This document shows, one piece after another, positions 20,189-31,824 of a stretch of DNA of 64,000 nt. Each line of letters starts with the position of its first letter. The first letter of the stretch is position 1. The notes beneath the pieces were generated by a model that had not been told where the DNA came from, did no database searches, and saw only the letters and a list, made by a program, of their open reading frames with translations. Where the stretch lies: NCBI GenBank assembly GCA_019925095.2, contig JAHHIN020000030.1:8702501-8766500 (forward strand), given 5' to 3'. The DNA comes from Dendrolimus kikuchii. Lineage: Eukaryota > Arthropoda > Insecta > Lepidoptera > Lasiocampidae. Both the position numbers and the translations under genes were made by a program.

Positions 20189-21040
20189 TATTGTAAATAG
20201 TTATGTATGTTAAAATGTCAATAATTATATTGTTATAATGTATAATCAGAACCATGTGTAACGTAATATCTAATATATAAAGTGTAATATATAATATATA
20301 TAAAGTAGTATATAATATATAAAATATGATATATAAATATATAAAACTAGTAACAGTAATTATATATAAGGGAACTGGCCTTAGCAAAAAATTATAAGAA
20401 TATATATGTGATGTCGATATATAGTAATTTTTGTATATATATATGACAACTACAGCAGGTTTTACAATAAGCTTGTAACTAAACGTTTTAACAATAAGAA
20501 GTTGAGTAGAACACTTAACACGAAGAAAATAGTTTAGTAACACAAATAAGTTATTAGTATAATGGAGAATATTTGCATGAAATTTATTACAATTCAACTT
20601 CGATATGAAAGAAAATTTTGAAAAATTAACAGTTATATTATTATTATTAATAGTTACATAAGCCATGACTGAAGTATACGTGTATATAAGAGGAAAAAAA
20701 TATTTATTTAAGGTATTTAAGAAATCTATACTTTTTATACGTATAGCCTCTGACGTTGTATTTCTTCGTAAGTATATATGTCCAAATTTAACCCACACAA
20801 AATCGTATTTTTTATCTTTGGCGAAATGTCTTGTTGCGGCATGTATTCTTTTAGTTTCTGGTGATAAATGTTCCGACAGATAAACTAAATGACACTCTTA
20901 TTGATATCCTAGATGTTTAGTGCTTAGGTGATCTTTAGGGTGATCTTTATTAAATCGATGAGCTGCTGACAACAAGCTGTCTCTGAGGCGGGGAGAGGCT
21001 AGTGTTACGAGAATATTCCGGGGGCACTTTGAGTTTGGAT
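20175..21040 (-). pseudogene. LINE ORF1 C-terminal part with in-frame stop, truncated
   Basis: Reading down from 21040, one frame gives LVTLASPRLRDSLLSAAHR, TKHLGYQ, an in-frame TAA (20898-20900), then VYLSEHLSPETKRIHAATR and KYDFVWVKFGHIYLRRN...AIRIKSIDFLNTL. This is the C-terminal domain seen in many insect LINE ORF1 proteins, related to the baculovirus FP-type fold. After it the frame enters low-complexity AT-rich sequence and ends at 20175, overlapping the ORF2 start by 14 nt. The upstream end stops at the Penelope insertion. Confidence 0.72.
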
Positions 21041-21255
21041 TAACCTTATTAATTTTAATTATTTAATTTTATTTTTAATTTTGTTTATGGTTATTATTTA
21101 CTCTATGGGAGCCTAATCTAGTTTACTACCGCTTCGCAACATGTTATGGCTTGAAGAGAAGAAGCGGCGCAAGAAACTCTTCAGCAAACAATGCCTAGCT
21201 CTAATAATTTTTTATATAATATTAAAATGGGTGGAAGGAAAAATAAAAGTAATTA

Positions 21256-22384
21256 TCAGTCAAGTTGGTTTGTGTTTCGTTGTACGCAGAAAGAGCTCAC
21301 AGTGTCTTGAGGTCTGGCAGCTGGTTTTTGCTGGGTTTGGGTCTTAATAGTTTTGATAATTGGATCCCAAACAGGTGGTACTTGCCAACCATCTTCTCTA
21401 TTGAAATTTGGGTGTTTTTTGATTTCAATAGCCTCACGCATCATTCTAGGTATGAAACGATTCTCTTTCGCGAGGATTTGTGGGTTATCGAATCTGATGT
21501 AGTGGTTGGGTTTATCCAGCGTGTGTTCACTGATCGCAGACTTCGTAGACCTTGTGTGTTTCATGTCAGCAATGTGTTCTTTTACTCGTGTTTTTATGCT
21601 CCTCTTTGTTTGCCCAATGTATGACAATCCACACTCACAATCAAGCTTGTAAACCCCTGCATCCTGGAGTGGGATATTGCATTTCACAGGTCTCAGAAAT
21701 TGGGTAATCTTTTTCTGCGGCTTGAAATATGTTTTGATTGAAGCTCCCTGAGGATGTGACCAATTCTGTCTGTGACCCCCTTGATGTAGGGTAGGGTAGC
21801 AGGGCACCGCTCAACTGAAAGTCGTTTGGGGCCTTTGTGACGTTGGTGTGGAGTCTTCAGCTGATTGCGTTGTAGAACTCGCTTCACATGCTGAAGCTCT
21901 CCAGCTATGTGGTTCTCGTCACAAATTTTCCGTGCTCTCTGAAACAAAGATTTGCCCACGGTAGCTAACTGACTAGGATGGTGGTGAGACGAACCATTAA
22001 GGTATTTATCTGTATGGGTAGGTTTCCTATACACGTATGACCAAGAGTATTGTCAGGGTTCCTTAGGATGAGCACATCCAGAAAAGCTAATTTATTATTT
22101 GCCTCTGCTAAAAGAATTGAGATGATCTAGAAATGCAGAGACTTTATCGTTTGGGAGGACGGCAAAAGTATCGTCTACGTACCTTTTATACATCTTCGGC
22201 TTAGCCGGAGCGGTATCCAGTGCCTTCTGCTCGAAGTCTTCCATAAAAATGTCAGCCACGACAGGAGACACCGGTGAGCCCATGGCTACACCGTTGATTT
22301 GGTCGTAGAAGCCGTAGTCCCACACGAAATAGCCTGCGCAAGGGGATGTTGTTTTTGTGAAGTTTAGGTAACCCATACAGTTTA
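21256..22384 (-). pseudogene. Penelope-like RT/GIY-YIG polyprotein, left arm, broken
   Basis: RT motifs GVAMGSPVSPVVADIF and YVDDTFAVL (22376-22095) and the GIY-YIG part LDCECGLSYIGQTKRS (about 21640-21600) are present but in three different frames. Small deletions near 21750 and 22035, the 29-nt loss at 22102 and the larger N-terminal deletion break the gene. Confidence 0.88.
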
Positions 22385-22393
22385 GGCGCTACC

Positions 22394-23714
22394 ATGGCCT
22401 ACCATGTCAAGGATTCCTTCGACTTCATCAGCGCAATTGAAAATTTGACATTGGCTGAGGATGAAGTACTAGTCAGTTTTGATGTCCAGTCCTTATTTAC
22501 CAGTTTACCAGTGGAAGACTGCATTGAGATTGTCAAAAGGAAGCTAATAGATAATAACATGCCTGAGGAATATGCAGATCTACTAAAACATTGCCTCACA
22601 TCAGACTATTTCGTGTGGGACTACGGCTTCTACGACCAAATCAACGGTGTAGCCATGGGCTCACCGGTGTCTCCTGTCGTGGCTGACATTTTTATGGAAG
22701 ACTTCGAGCAGAAGGCACTGGATACCGCTCCGGCTAAGCCGAAGATGTATAAAAGGTACGTAGACGATACTTTTGCCGTCCTCCCAAACGATAAAGTCTC
22801 TGCATTTCTAGATCATCTCAATTCCTTTAGCAGTAATATTAAATTTACTATGGAACTAGAGGCAAATAATAAATTAGCTTTTCTGGATGTGCTCATCCTA
22901 AGGAACCCTGACAATACTCTTGGTCATACGGTGTATAGGAAACCTACCCATACAGATAAATACCTTAATGGTTCGTCTCACCACCATCCTAGTCAGTTAG
23001 CTACCGTGGGCAAATCTTTGTTTCAGAGAGCACGGAAAATTTGTGACGAGAACCACATAGCTGGAGAGCTTCAGCATGTCAAGCGAGTTCTACAACGCAA
23101 TCAGCTGAAGACTCCACACCAACGTCACAAAGGCCCCAAACCACCTTCAGTTGAGCGGTGCCCTGCTACCCTACCCTACATCAAGGGGGTCACAGACAGA
23201 ATTGGTCACATCCTCAGGCGAGCTTCAATCAAAACATATTTCAAGCCGCAGAAAAAGATTACCAAATTTCTGAGACCTGTGAAATGCAATATCCCACTCC
23301 ATCCAGGATGCAGGGGTTTACAAGCTTGATTGTGAGTGTGGATTGTCATACATTGGGCAAACAAAGAGGAGCATAAAAACACGAGTAAAAGAACACATTG
23401 CTGACATGAAACACACAAGGTCTACGAAGTCTGCGATCAGTAAACACACGCTGGATAAACCCAACCACTACATCAGATTCGATAACCCACAAATCCTCGC
23501 GAAAGAGAATCGTTTCATACCTAGAATGATGCGTGAGGCTATTGAAATCAAAAAACACCCAAATTTCAATAGAGAAGATGGTTGGCAAGTACCACCTGTT
23601 TGGGATCCAATTATCAAAACTATTAAGACCCAAACCCAGCAAAAACCAGCTGCCAGACCTCAAGACACTGTGAGCTCTTTCTGCGTACAACGGAACACAA
23701 ACCAACTTGACTGA
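22394..23714 (+). pseudogene. Penelope-like RT/GIY-YIG polyprotein, right arm, frameshifted
   Basis: The frame runs from YHVKDSFDFISAI through RT motifs SFDVQSLFTSLP, GVAMGSPVSP, YVDDTFAV and LAFLDVLIL to about 23300, where a 4-nt duplication in CCACTCCATCC shifts the frame. The GIY-YIG half (SYIGQTKRS...) continues from 23343 to the stop at 23714. RT residues are intact; the N terminus is missing. The encoded enzyme class primes reverse transcription at nicks made by the GIY-YIG nuclease. Confidence 0.88.
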
Positions 23715-23935
23715 TAATTACTTTTATTTTTCCTTCCACCCATTTTAATATTATATAAAATTATTAGAGCTAGGCATGTTTGCTGAAGAGTTTCTTGCGC
23801 CGCTTCTTCTCTTCAAGCTATAACATGTTGCGAAGCGGTAGTAAATTAGATTAGGCTCCCATAGATTAAATAATAACCATAAAAAATAATTAAAATTAAA
23901 TAATTAAAATTAATAAGTTGGCGGTAGGCTCCAGT

Positions 23936-24369
23936 CTTTAGGATAAGATAGAGTGGCAGACAGGAGGGATGGGATAGATAGGATGAGATAGCACCATGGA
24001 ATAGGGGTAAGGGTAAATGGGCCATCAGAACTCACTCATAAATACAGTTAGCTCAAGGGTTTTTTTAAATTCTTTAAGAACAACCAACAAGTCTTACACT
24101 AGTATATACATTTGTTTATATTATTACACTATGTTCTTAGTCCACGTTAGTGTAATCATTATTACCACCAAGTGCAGGGCACATGGGAAAAGGGTGGTTT
24201 TAGTGGAGTATTGCCTATGGGTTACCTCTACACATAGAGGGAGGTACCTTGTCGAGTCTCCACACATGCCGGCGATTGACTCTGGTGGCTGTGCTATCTT
24301 CAGTGGCTTCACCTCTCATCGCTTTGCTTTAATACCTAGCAAAGGACCCGGTAGTGTGCGAAATGCATT
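23936..24369. other. Mixed repeat sequence, no gene seen
   Basis: It begins with GGATAAGATAGAG/GGGATAGATAGGATGAGATAG simple sequence. The 133-codon frame at 24017 has no domain. The stretch 24180-24360 may belong to the SINE family whose tail follows. Confidence 0.35.
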
Positions 24370-24575
24370 TCCCTCGCCTCAAAAAAACAGTTATTACCAC
24401 ATGCTAACAATGGTGTAGGAAAACATTGTGATGCAAACAGCACATTGAGATAACCGATGTGTCAAAGCTGCTAACTCGCCTTTTACAAGTGTGGCCGATA
24501 AAATGTCCATTGCCTATAATGGGAGCCCGGAGCCCAGCAGTGGGACATTTATGGACTGTTATTATATATGCTGTT
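24370..24575 (+). mobile_element. tRNA-derived SINE (family 2), 3' part
   Basis: It matches the 57235-57384 / 59300-59370 copy: CACATGCTAACAATGG, GATAACCGATGTGTCAAAGC and the end GAGCCCAGCAGTGGGACATT. The tRNA-like head is not preserved here. Confidence 0.7.
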
Positions 24576-24656
24576 TTGTACCTCGGACCCTTTTACCCCA
24601 CTAGTGAGAACTGAATATTAATCTTTAACTAAGTATCAACATTGATAGGCCAGTGA

Positions 24657-24706
24657 TTTTGATGTGGTAGGGCCATACTGTCCAGTATGGCCCTACCACA
24701 TCAAAA
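24657..24706. repeat. Perfect 24-bp palindrome
   Basis: 24657-24680 and 24683-24706 are exact reverse complements around TC. The arm contains GTGGTAGGGCCATACTG. A related single arm (GGATGGCTCTACCACAT) is at about 41458. Confidence 0.75.
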
Positions 24707-25065
24707 CGATGAAAATACCAGTTTCATCTACTTTCATGATTAGGTGTTAATTTAAACAGCCCTTGTTTTGCTGTTTCTATGTGCAACCCTATTTAGGTCA
24801 GTTGTAAAAGTACATAATTGCTTATTTGTAATTTAGATGCAATTTATTAAAATGCAGTTTGCGCTAACAATGCAATTATGAATTGCATTGATGACTATTT
24901 TTGTTAGTGGTTATAATTTAGTGTACATAAATGAAGTTGTTAGTTAATAAACTTGTTCAAATAAATCAGAGTAATTGTAAACTCTTGTTTGTAAACTTTG
25001 TTAAGATTTTATAGGATATTTTAAAAAAATTAATAAATAGGAGGTTCTCAGTTTCGTTCCTACTA
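24707..25065. other. AT-rich stretch, no gene seen
   Basis: No coding signal or repeat family recognised. Confidence 0.4.
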
Positions 25066-25277
25066 ATATTATAAACGCGAAAGTTTGTAAGAATGTATGG
25101 ATGTATGTATGTTACTCTTTCATGCAAAAGCTAATGAATGATTTTTTATGAAACTACAATAATATAGCTTACACATCAGAATAACACAGGCTATAATTTA
25201 TAAAGATATAGTGTGAATTATCCAAAATATAACGATTTTCCATCACCACACGGGTGAAACCGTGGGGCGCAGCTAGT
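25066..25277 (+). mobile_element. Helitron-like short element (lepidopteran type)
   Basis: It starts TCCTACTAATATTATAAACG and ends GGGGCGCAGCTAG followed by T. These are termini shared with many short lepidopteran repeats. The base before TC is not A, so the insertion-site rule holds only on the right. Confidence 0.6.
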
Positions 25278-25555
25278 GTAAATATTTATTTTTTTACATA
25301 TATTCAGCCATAAGTTTCGTATTTCATTGAATTTTTTTTTAATAAATAGGTTTGCATTTGACCATCTTCATCCGTAATGTTGAGTGATGATGCTCACAAA
25401 GATTATATCTACGTAAATAATACCTAGTCACATAGATAAAATAACAAAAACTTTTATGAGGAATAACAGCAGATTATATACATTATCTAATTTTTAAGCA
25501 ATTAGTATGAAAAATGGTTACTTCAAACAATCACTTAAATGTCTTTTTAAAGTGT

Positions 25556-25885
25556 TTTATCCCTGCAGGAACTGAGAAAGAATGCAATTTTGAAAGAATA
25601 CAATTTTCTGCGGCCAGGCGGCCTATCATAAGAGGCGACAAAACAACCCACAGCCAGGTGGTAGAGCATTTGCCCGACTGGATGGCTACCACCCCTGGTC
25701 TAAAGTATGTTACCATAGCGACCTTAAGTTGTGTTCCGGCATTAGTGGCCAGGTTCCAGTCTCCCTTAAGAGAGCAGCAGTGCATCTGTAACACCTTTTG
25801 TGTTGCAAATGTCCATAGGCGATGGAAACCGCTTTCCATCAAGTGGGCCGTCTGCCTGTCTGCTGAACTCCTGCAATAAAAAAAG
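25556..25885 (+). mobile_element. SINE-like repeat family 3, full-length copy
   Basis: About 325 bp, from TTTTATCC.TGCAGGAAC to CTGCAATAAAA. It contains GGTGGTAG ... CTACCACC inner complementarity and the tail CGATGG.AACCGCTTTCCATCA that many lepidopteran retroelements share. Ten or more copies occur in both orientations (38561, 40600/41198, 42357, 44573, 47091, 50411, 52232, 61884). Short ORFs across it are spurious. Confidence 0.75.
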
Positions 25886-25954
25886 ACAAAAAATGTCTAC
25901 AATTACAACTGCGAAAATAGAATAGGACTTTAAGAGATAAAACCATAATAATTT

Positions 25955-26195
25955 GATGGCCTCTGTGGTCGAGCGGGCTTAGTCTTAGCCGACCGCACTC
26001 GCTGAAACCCAGAGGCCCTGGCTTTGGGTTCCATTCCTGGCATGGTAAATTTCGGAAATGAATTTTCTGTTATTTGCTATGGTCTGAGTCCAGAGTGGTC
26101 CATGGTATATTACCCTTAACACCAGCCTATCTTTTTCAACTTGGGGATTATTCAATGTGTGTTTGTCTCCCAATTATTATTATTATTATATCATT
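25955..26195 (+). mobile_element. tRNA-derived SINE (family 1)
   Basis: CTCTGTGGTCGAGCGGGC (A-box-like), a B-box-like GGGTTCCATTCC, then TAAATTTCGGAAATG, TTTGCTATGGTCTG and an ATT-repeat tail at 26175-26190. Confidence 0.7.
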
Positions 26196-26321
26196 TTTCA
26201 CTGAAGAGTATTTATTACATTTTATAGCTATCTATAGCATGAGATAAAGTGTAAAGAAAGAGAACAGTGTTTCTCAAACTTTATTTTTATTTAATTAAAT
26301 GTGGTGTGCCTATTAATGTCT

Positions 26322-26573
26322 CATTTATTTGTTATATTAATATATAAAGCTGAACAGTTTGTTTGTTTGTTTAAACGCGCTAATCTCAGGAACTACTGGT
26401 CTGATTTGAAAAATTCTTTCAGTGTTGGATAGCCCATTTATGGAGGAAGGCTATAGGCTATATATCATCACGCTAAGACCAATAGGAGCGGAGAAGCAAT
26501 GAAAAATGTTTCAAAATCGGGGGGGGCTTTAAAAACAAATTCCACGCGGACGGCGTCGCGGGCACAGCTATTT
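26322..26573 (+). mobile_element. Helitron-like short element
   Basis: TTAATATATAAAGCTGAACAG ... GCGTCGCGGGCACAGCTA. It is the same family as the element at 48064-48303 (opposite orientation) but with a mutated 3' end (CTAT). Confidence 0.65.
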
Positions 26574-27280
26574 TGTTATATAATAAAAAGGAAACAATAA
26601 ACAAATTACGAAAAACATAAAACAAGGAGAAACTTAATAAATACAAAAAATAAACGAAATTGTCCTGGAAACCGCATTATCACATGGAAACAAGCTGATC
26701 AATAATAAAGATGGCAGATATAACCTGACTGATGACAGAAGACACAGTAAAATGTGAAATGTTTGCACTATCTGTACTTTAATTGGGTAGTATTAAAAAC
26801 GTGCCTGCTTTAAGAATCATATCTTTTTTAGGTTTTTTAACATGTAATGTTTCTAACTTATACTTTATTTAAATGAAAAATATTGATAAATAATGGTTGG
26901 TAATAAATGGTTTTCAAATTTAAAAGAATGAAATAAGTAGCATACATAGTACTAAATTGTTATTTAAAGTTTTACTAATGTATTCCTTTCTTAGTTTTTC
27001 AAAAAATATTTTTACATAATTAAAAGTGACCTCTGAAAAATCTTTCTTATTGTTTATTTACAACTTGTCTTACCTTCCCTGAATAGGGTATAAGTAAATC
27101 AAATTCTATACTTAATAAGGGGGTAATTCTGTACACTCATTGGTATGGTGATGGAAGAATGAAAACAACTATTCACCGGGAAATTGTAAACAAGCTTGAC
27201 TAATATGGGTATATTCTGATGTGGTAAATGAAAACAATTTTAATGTATCATAATATTTTAAATGGAAGACTCGCAATTTA
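26574..27280. other. AT-rich stretch, no gene seen
   Basis: No coding signal. Mostly A/T-rich with no family recognised. Confidence 0.4.
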
Positions 27281-27435
27281 TTGCAAGCTGCTGAAGAGTC
27301 CTTTATGCCAGTACAGCCATATTTTACAGAGCCAAGCTATCAGGGAACAAATGCCTAGCAGTGCTGCCTCCGCCAGGTCCCAGTCGAAGGGGTAGACCTG
27401 AAAAATGCTGGCTTGACATTGCGATGACATGCAAA
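27281..27435 (+). pseudogene. RTE-type LINE 3' remnant
   Basis: GGGAACAAATGCCTAGCA ... CAGTCGAAGGGGTAGACC ... AATGCTGGCTTGACATT matches the segment at 40255-40350, which encodes GNKCLAMP and the RTE C-terminal tail. It is frameshifted. Confidence 0.6.
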
Positions 27436-28140
27436 TTTGGACCCGGTAGGTGGCGCTGGAATCGGGTTCTTAATTTTATTTCAATTTATAGTCAGCACAA
27501 TTCCTCTTTCCTTAATAATCCTCTATTATAGCATACATCCTCTGTCACACCACAATCATCATGTCATACTTCACACCACCCATCTCTTTTTTTGGTTTAC
27601 CTTTAAATTTGTATCTTCTATTTTAATATACTACTTCCCTTTTCTTTTATGGTTGGAGTATAGGAAACAAGCCTACCTGGTGGAAAGCGGGTACCATCAC
27701 CTTTTTTTTGGTTTGTGCGTATCCTTGGGTGCCGGGGGACGCCACCAAGGCGTATGTGGGACTTTCGGCTGCCAGGACCGTCGGTCCCCGACCCCCCAGT
27801 CCCACTGCCTGCTGCTGCCTGCTCATCTTCTTCCCTTATTCTTTCGGCGGCCTTCTTCTGGGTCATAACGTCATCACAGAAGGAGGCCACAGCTAGCCAA
27901 TTTGACTTGCTGTATAGCATCTGGTTGACCACACTGCACAGGTTCAGCATTAGCAACAACAAACACTATCAGTGTGCTGCAGGCCTCAAAGGGGCAGCTA
28001 GAACCTGTCCACCAATACCTGAATACTACTCAGTATATAACACCATAACTCAACTTGTTATGGTGGTATGATAGAGATGGTAGACATTCAGATGGATTGT
28101 TTTTGAGCTGTTACAACAAACCACCTGTCCTCAGTAATTA
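27436..28140 (-). pseudogene. Possible LINE C-terminal remnant in repeat sequence
   Basis: On the minus strand 27962-27618 reads VASFCDDVMTQKKAAERIREEDE, which resembles the extreme C-terminal tail of some lepidopteran LINE ORF2 proteins. The preceding part is low complexity. Assignment is weak. Nothing else was recognised in this interval. Confidence 0.35.
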
Positions 28141-28235
28141 GTGTACTTTCTCCATTCCTACATGGATAGAGGGATTGTCACATGACTTTCATCCCTCATT
28201 ACATGCCCATACCACCATAGTGTTTTTCCTTTTAA
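28141..28235 (-). pseudogene. RTE-type LINE fragment
   Basis: The minus strand reads GGTATGGGCATGTAATGAGGG..GAAAGTCATGTGAC, matching the WYGHVMRRDESHV coding segment seen at 52795-52840. Confidence 0.5.
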
Positions 28236-28279
28236 GTTTCCAGTACTTGGCAATATTTATGGTATACTAGCAGTTCCAG

Positions 28280-28500
28280 CAGATATTCTCCTGCCCTGAA
28301 AAAATATAATCTATAACCCAATTCTAGTGTCTCCTACCTGTTCCGACTGTGAATCTAAATCGTCCAGGGACCCACTAAAACACACACAAAACAATCATCA
28401 AAATCAGTCTAGGAGATTAGGAGGATCCTAGAACCCGATTCCAGCGCCATCTACCAGTTCCAATTGCCACCAGCGCCACCTACCGTGTGTTTTAAGAGTT
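28280..28500 (-). repeat. Helitron-like fragments (AACCCGATTCCAGCGCCA family)
   Basis: It contains AGAACCCGATTCCAGCGCCA and AGCGCCACCTACC, shared with 27440-27470, 43700-43720 and 48990-49015. The ends are not clear. Confidence 0.5.
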
Positions 28501-29448
28501 AGTTTTTTTTAATTCGATTTTTAAACAAATTATCCGATGACGTCATTGGGGACAACTTTACATTAATTCCTTTGCCTATAAAAAGAAAATAATCATATTA
28601 ATCTGTGCTACTATTTAAATGTTACTGTCATTATTCATTATGACACATCGTGATCATTTTAGTGTGGCCAGCTTAGCAATTTTATCGGTAGATTTATTTT
28701 ATATATTTTGGTGTTCAACATTTATTATTTTCTAAAGTTACCGTTAAGTTATTTAAAGTGACCTTTAGTGAAAAATCAATATAATATAACTTAAACTGAA
28801 TAATGTACAGTTAGACTGAATACCATTAATTGATAATCAGGCATAAATTACCTATTAGACACCATTGCGATGTCATTACTTTTCTTAATTTGTAATAAAG
28901 TATTCTTTCGGCGATTACAACAGATAAAGCTCATTCGACCACTAAAATACTTTGATTTGGTATCACATTTGGGTTATCATTTTTAATGTCTGATACCTAG
29001 ACATAGTCTCATTATCCAATGATGTTGTCAATCCAGTTAAAATAAAAAGGTTGTATTGTCAGTTTCAATTGAGGGGGGGGGGGGGGAGTATTATTAGTCA
29101 GACCTTTAAAAAAAATATCAGTCGTTAGGACTGCACTTCAGAGATAAAAACTTGGTATCTGAGCGTGACGGTCGTGCGAATTCAGTGCATTTTCCCCATC
29201 CTAGAAGTATCTACCGAAGTTTTCAATTTAAAAATCATGGCGATGTTCGATAAGGTCTTTTTTAAGTCAATATGTTGGGAGTTACTTTCCTACACACACG
29301 TGTGTACCTACAAGAATTACAAATTTTAGTAATTTCACTATTAGCAACCTGGCAACATTGGGTATTTAGGCTTTAGATCGGCGGTTAATGCAGCATTTCT
29401 AAATTCTAATATTATTCATTACAATTAATTTCGTCCTTAGAAAAATCT
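28501..29448. other. AT-rich stretch, no gene seen
   Basis: No coding signal. A 16-nt G run lies at 29071-29086. Confidence 0.4.
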
Positions 29449-30913
29449 TCGGTAAATTTGCATAAACGCGGAACCTGAAAATTACGCATTTTTTTGTATT
29501 CAAAGACTTTACATATGGTTTGCTCTGGTTTAATAACGACACTAAAATCAGCGGTAAGCCATCATTTAGACAAAAAATTAATACACATTACAATTAATTA
29601 CGAAATACGTGCATTATATCGATAGAAATAATGTTCAATTTTAGCGTGACGACTTACCTACTAATTATAATAAAAACACAATTACTTTAATTTTGGGATT
29701 AATCTGCAAATGTAACATGTATGACATGATCAAAATAATTAATAATTATAAAATCAAATATTACGGCATTGCTAAAAAATCACGACATTTTGTAATATGT
29801 AAGTAAAACCTCAGATTAATAATATTGAGAGACAAAGTTTTTACCTCACTTTGCTAAATGTCAGGCAAAGGAACTAAATCCGTACAGCATGAATATCAAT
29901 ATTATTCAATCAAACTGAACATCTTTGAATGACATAAAAATACGGAATTTTAGATTTTTCACATTATTGTGATTAAGATCATTATTATATTTTTGTAGTT
30001 TGTATATATAATTAACTACAACATGCAATACTAATGTTAGACAAACAATATATAGGTGTGAGGTGTGTTCGAAGGTTATGGCAAGGACACTGGGTTAGGT
30101 TAGGTTATCTTTAGACCAAAGCCAGAACCGACTTTAACTTTTATCAAAATTATCAACGAATAAATGGAAACCAGTTGGTTCTGCCACTCGCCGGCCGCTA
30201 CCGCGGCACGCTCGCTTCGCTCGCTCGGCTCGTGGGCTTTGGTCTAAAGATAACCTAACCTAACCCACTGTCCTTGTCACTGGTTACACCTTCGACCACC
30301 CCTTACACCTATACTTTGTTCTGCTTACATTGGTATTGCATGTAGTCGTATTTATATATACAAACTAGAAAAATATATTAATTATCTTAGTTACAATAAT
30401 GTGAAAAATCTAAAATTCCATACTTTCATGTCATTCAATGATCTTCAGATTGATTGAATAATATTGATATTCATGCTGTATGTATTTAGTGTCTTTGCCT
30501 AACAAGTAGCAAAGTGAAGTAAAAACTTTGTCTCTTAATATTATTAATCTGAGGATTCACCTACCAATTACAAAATATGGTGGTTTTTTAGCAATGCCGT
30601 AATAGTTGATTTTATAATGATTAATTATTTTGGTCATGTCATATATGTTACATTTGCAGATTAATCCCGAAATTAAATAAGTGATTGTGTTTTTATCACA
30701 ACTAGGTGAGTCGTGACGCTAAAATTGAACATTATTTTTATTTTTATGATGCAGGTTTTTAACGTAATTAATTGTATTCTTTTTTAATTTTTTACCTAAA
30801 TGACGGGTTTCCGATAATTTTAGTGTCCTTATTACACCATAGCAAATCATATTTATAGTCTTTAAATACAAAAAACGCATAATTTTCAGGTTCCGCGTTT
30901 ATGCAAATTTACC
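29449..30913. repeat. Foldback element, copy 2 (complete palindrome)
   Basis: The ends GGTAAATTTGCATAAACGCGG (29451 on) and its complement (to 30913) match. The arms stay complementary with scattered differences over about 600 bp each, and the GC-rich centre lies at 30090-30270. Short ORFs are absent. The arms match copy 1 at 4820-5940. No direct duplication of flanking bases was found. Confidence 0.85.
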
Positions 30914-30984
30914 ATTAATATTATTAGTTTATTTATGTGCAGACCGTACACTACTATAAACGCAAAAACGTCTCGAAACTAGTT

Positions 30985-31334
30985 TATCTGTATTTAGACT
31001 GTATCCGAATCGACTTTTTTACTAGTTTCCAAGCCTTGATTACAATTAAAGATTTGCAGACTGCGGCCCTCTGCATATTCTACCGCCTCTACAATGGGGA
31101 GTGTTCAGAGTAATTGTTTTATCTAGTGCCAAAAAGCCTCACTCCTACAACCGCACCGCTCGCCATCAACGGGATGTACAACCCCATCTCCTTGAGCTCC
31201 CACGCTCAAATACGCAACGGTTCTATAGCACAGGGGTGCTCAAACGTTCCATCGCGCGTGCTTTTTGAATCAATATCGAAAAAAATATGCCTATATACAT
31301 ATATCTATTCAGTTTTTGTTTACGTTTATCCTCA
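30985..31334 (+). pseudogene. Jockey/R1-group LINE C-terminal remnant
   Basis: DLQTAALCIFYRLYNGECSE at about 31050-31110 and RHQRDVQPHLLELPRSNTQRF in a shifted frame resemble the cysteine/histidine-rich C-terminal region of LINE ORF2. Frames are broken. Confidence 0.55.
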
Positions 31335-31824
31335 ATAAGACCATTCATTTTTCATGTCTTTTGTTTATTTATTTTTAAATTAGGTTGTTACCTGGTGAAC
31401 AATAAAGAGTTATCTATCTAACTAGGTCAGAGTAACTCTCTCATCACCTAACCGACTTAGATGACAGTCCTGCATCACAGATACAGCTCTTGGAGTCAAA
31501 CAATCACAGTTCAATTGTCACAATAAGGCTAATTGAGGTAGATCCTCAGCAGTTCAAGTTTGAGCACCCCTGCTTTAGAATATTTATTGCATGTACAAAA
31601 ATGATCTGAAGGGAAACAGTAGTCGTAGTTTTCCCTTTGCGCATATGACGTGTGATTTCTTAATGGTGTTATAAAATTCCTTCGAGTTCGATAATGCGTT
31701 AACGACACCCCTGGTGTTACAAACGTCCGAAGGCGATGGTAACCACTTTCCATCAGGTGGGCTGCCTGCCTGTTAGCCGATTTTCAGGCAATAAAAAATA
31801 AGGTATTGATATCATTTTCCAAAC
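31335..31824. other. Repeat debris downstream of the Pdha exon
   Basis: It contains a LINE 3' end (AATAAAGAGTTATCTATC at 31400-31420, matching 57100-57128) and the last about 90 bp of SINE-like family 3 (31711-31803). The last 24 nt are Pdha intron. No further exon seen. Confidence 0.5.

Larger units (their letters stand above)
21041..23935. mobile_element. Penelope-like element, second inverted pair
   Basis: The left arm (21041-about 22390) is a minus-strand copy and the right arm (about 22393-23935) a plus-strand copy, joined 5'-to-5' near 22385. Both arms stop inside the 3' UTR at nearly the same point and lack the terminal region with the hammerhead-like motif. The left arm has an internal deletion joining the LYGLPKLHK segment to YFVWDYGFY, plus a 29-nt deletion near 22102. 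The right arm has neither. No target duplication was found. Confidence 0.88.

Noticed and set aside
20175..20740. Long AT-rich tail of the LINE ORF1 frame
   Set aside because: The peptide is mostly Tyr/Ile/Leu low complexity; the conserved domain ends near 20720, so coding use is doubtful.
25531..25879. ORFs over 100 residues on both strands, recurring at many loci
   Set aside because: They lie in SINE-like family 3, frames differ between copies and no domain is seen.
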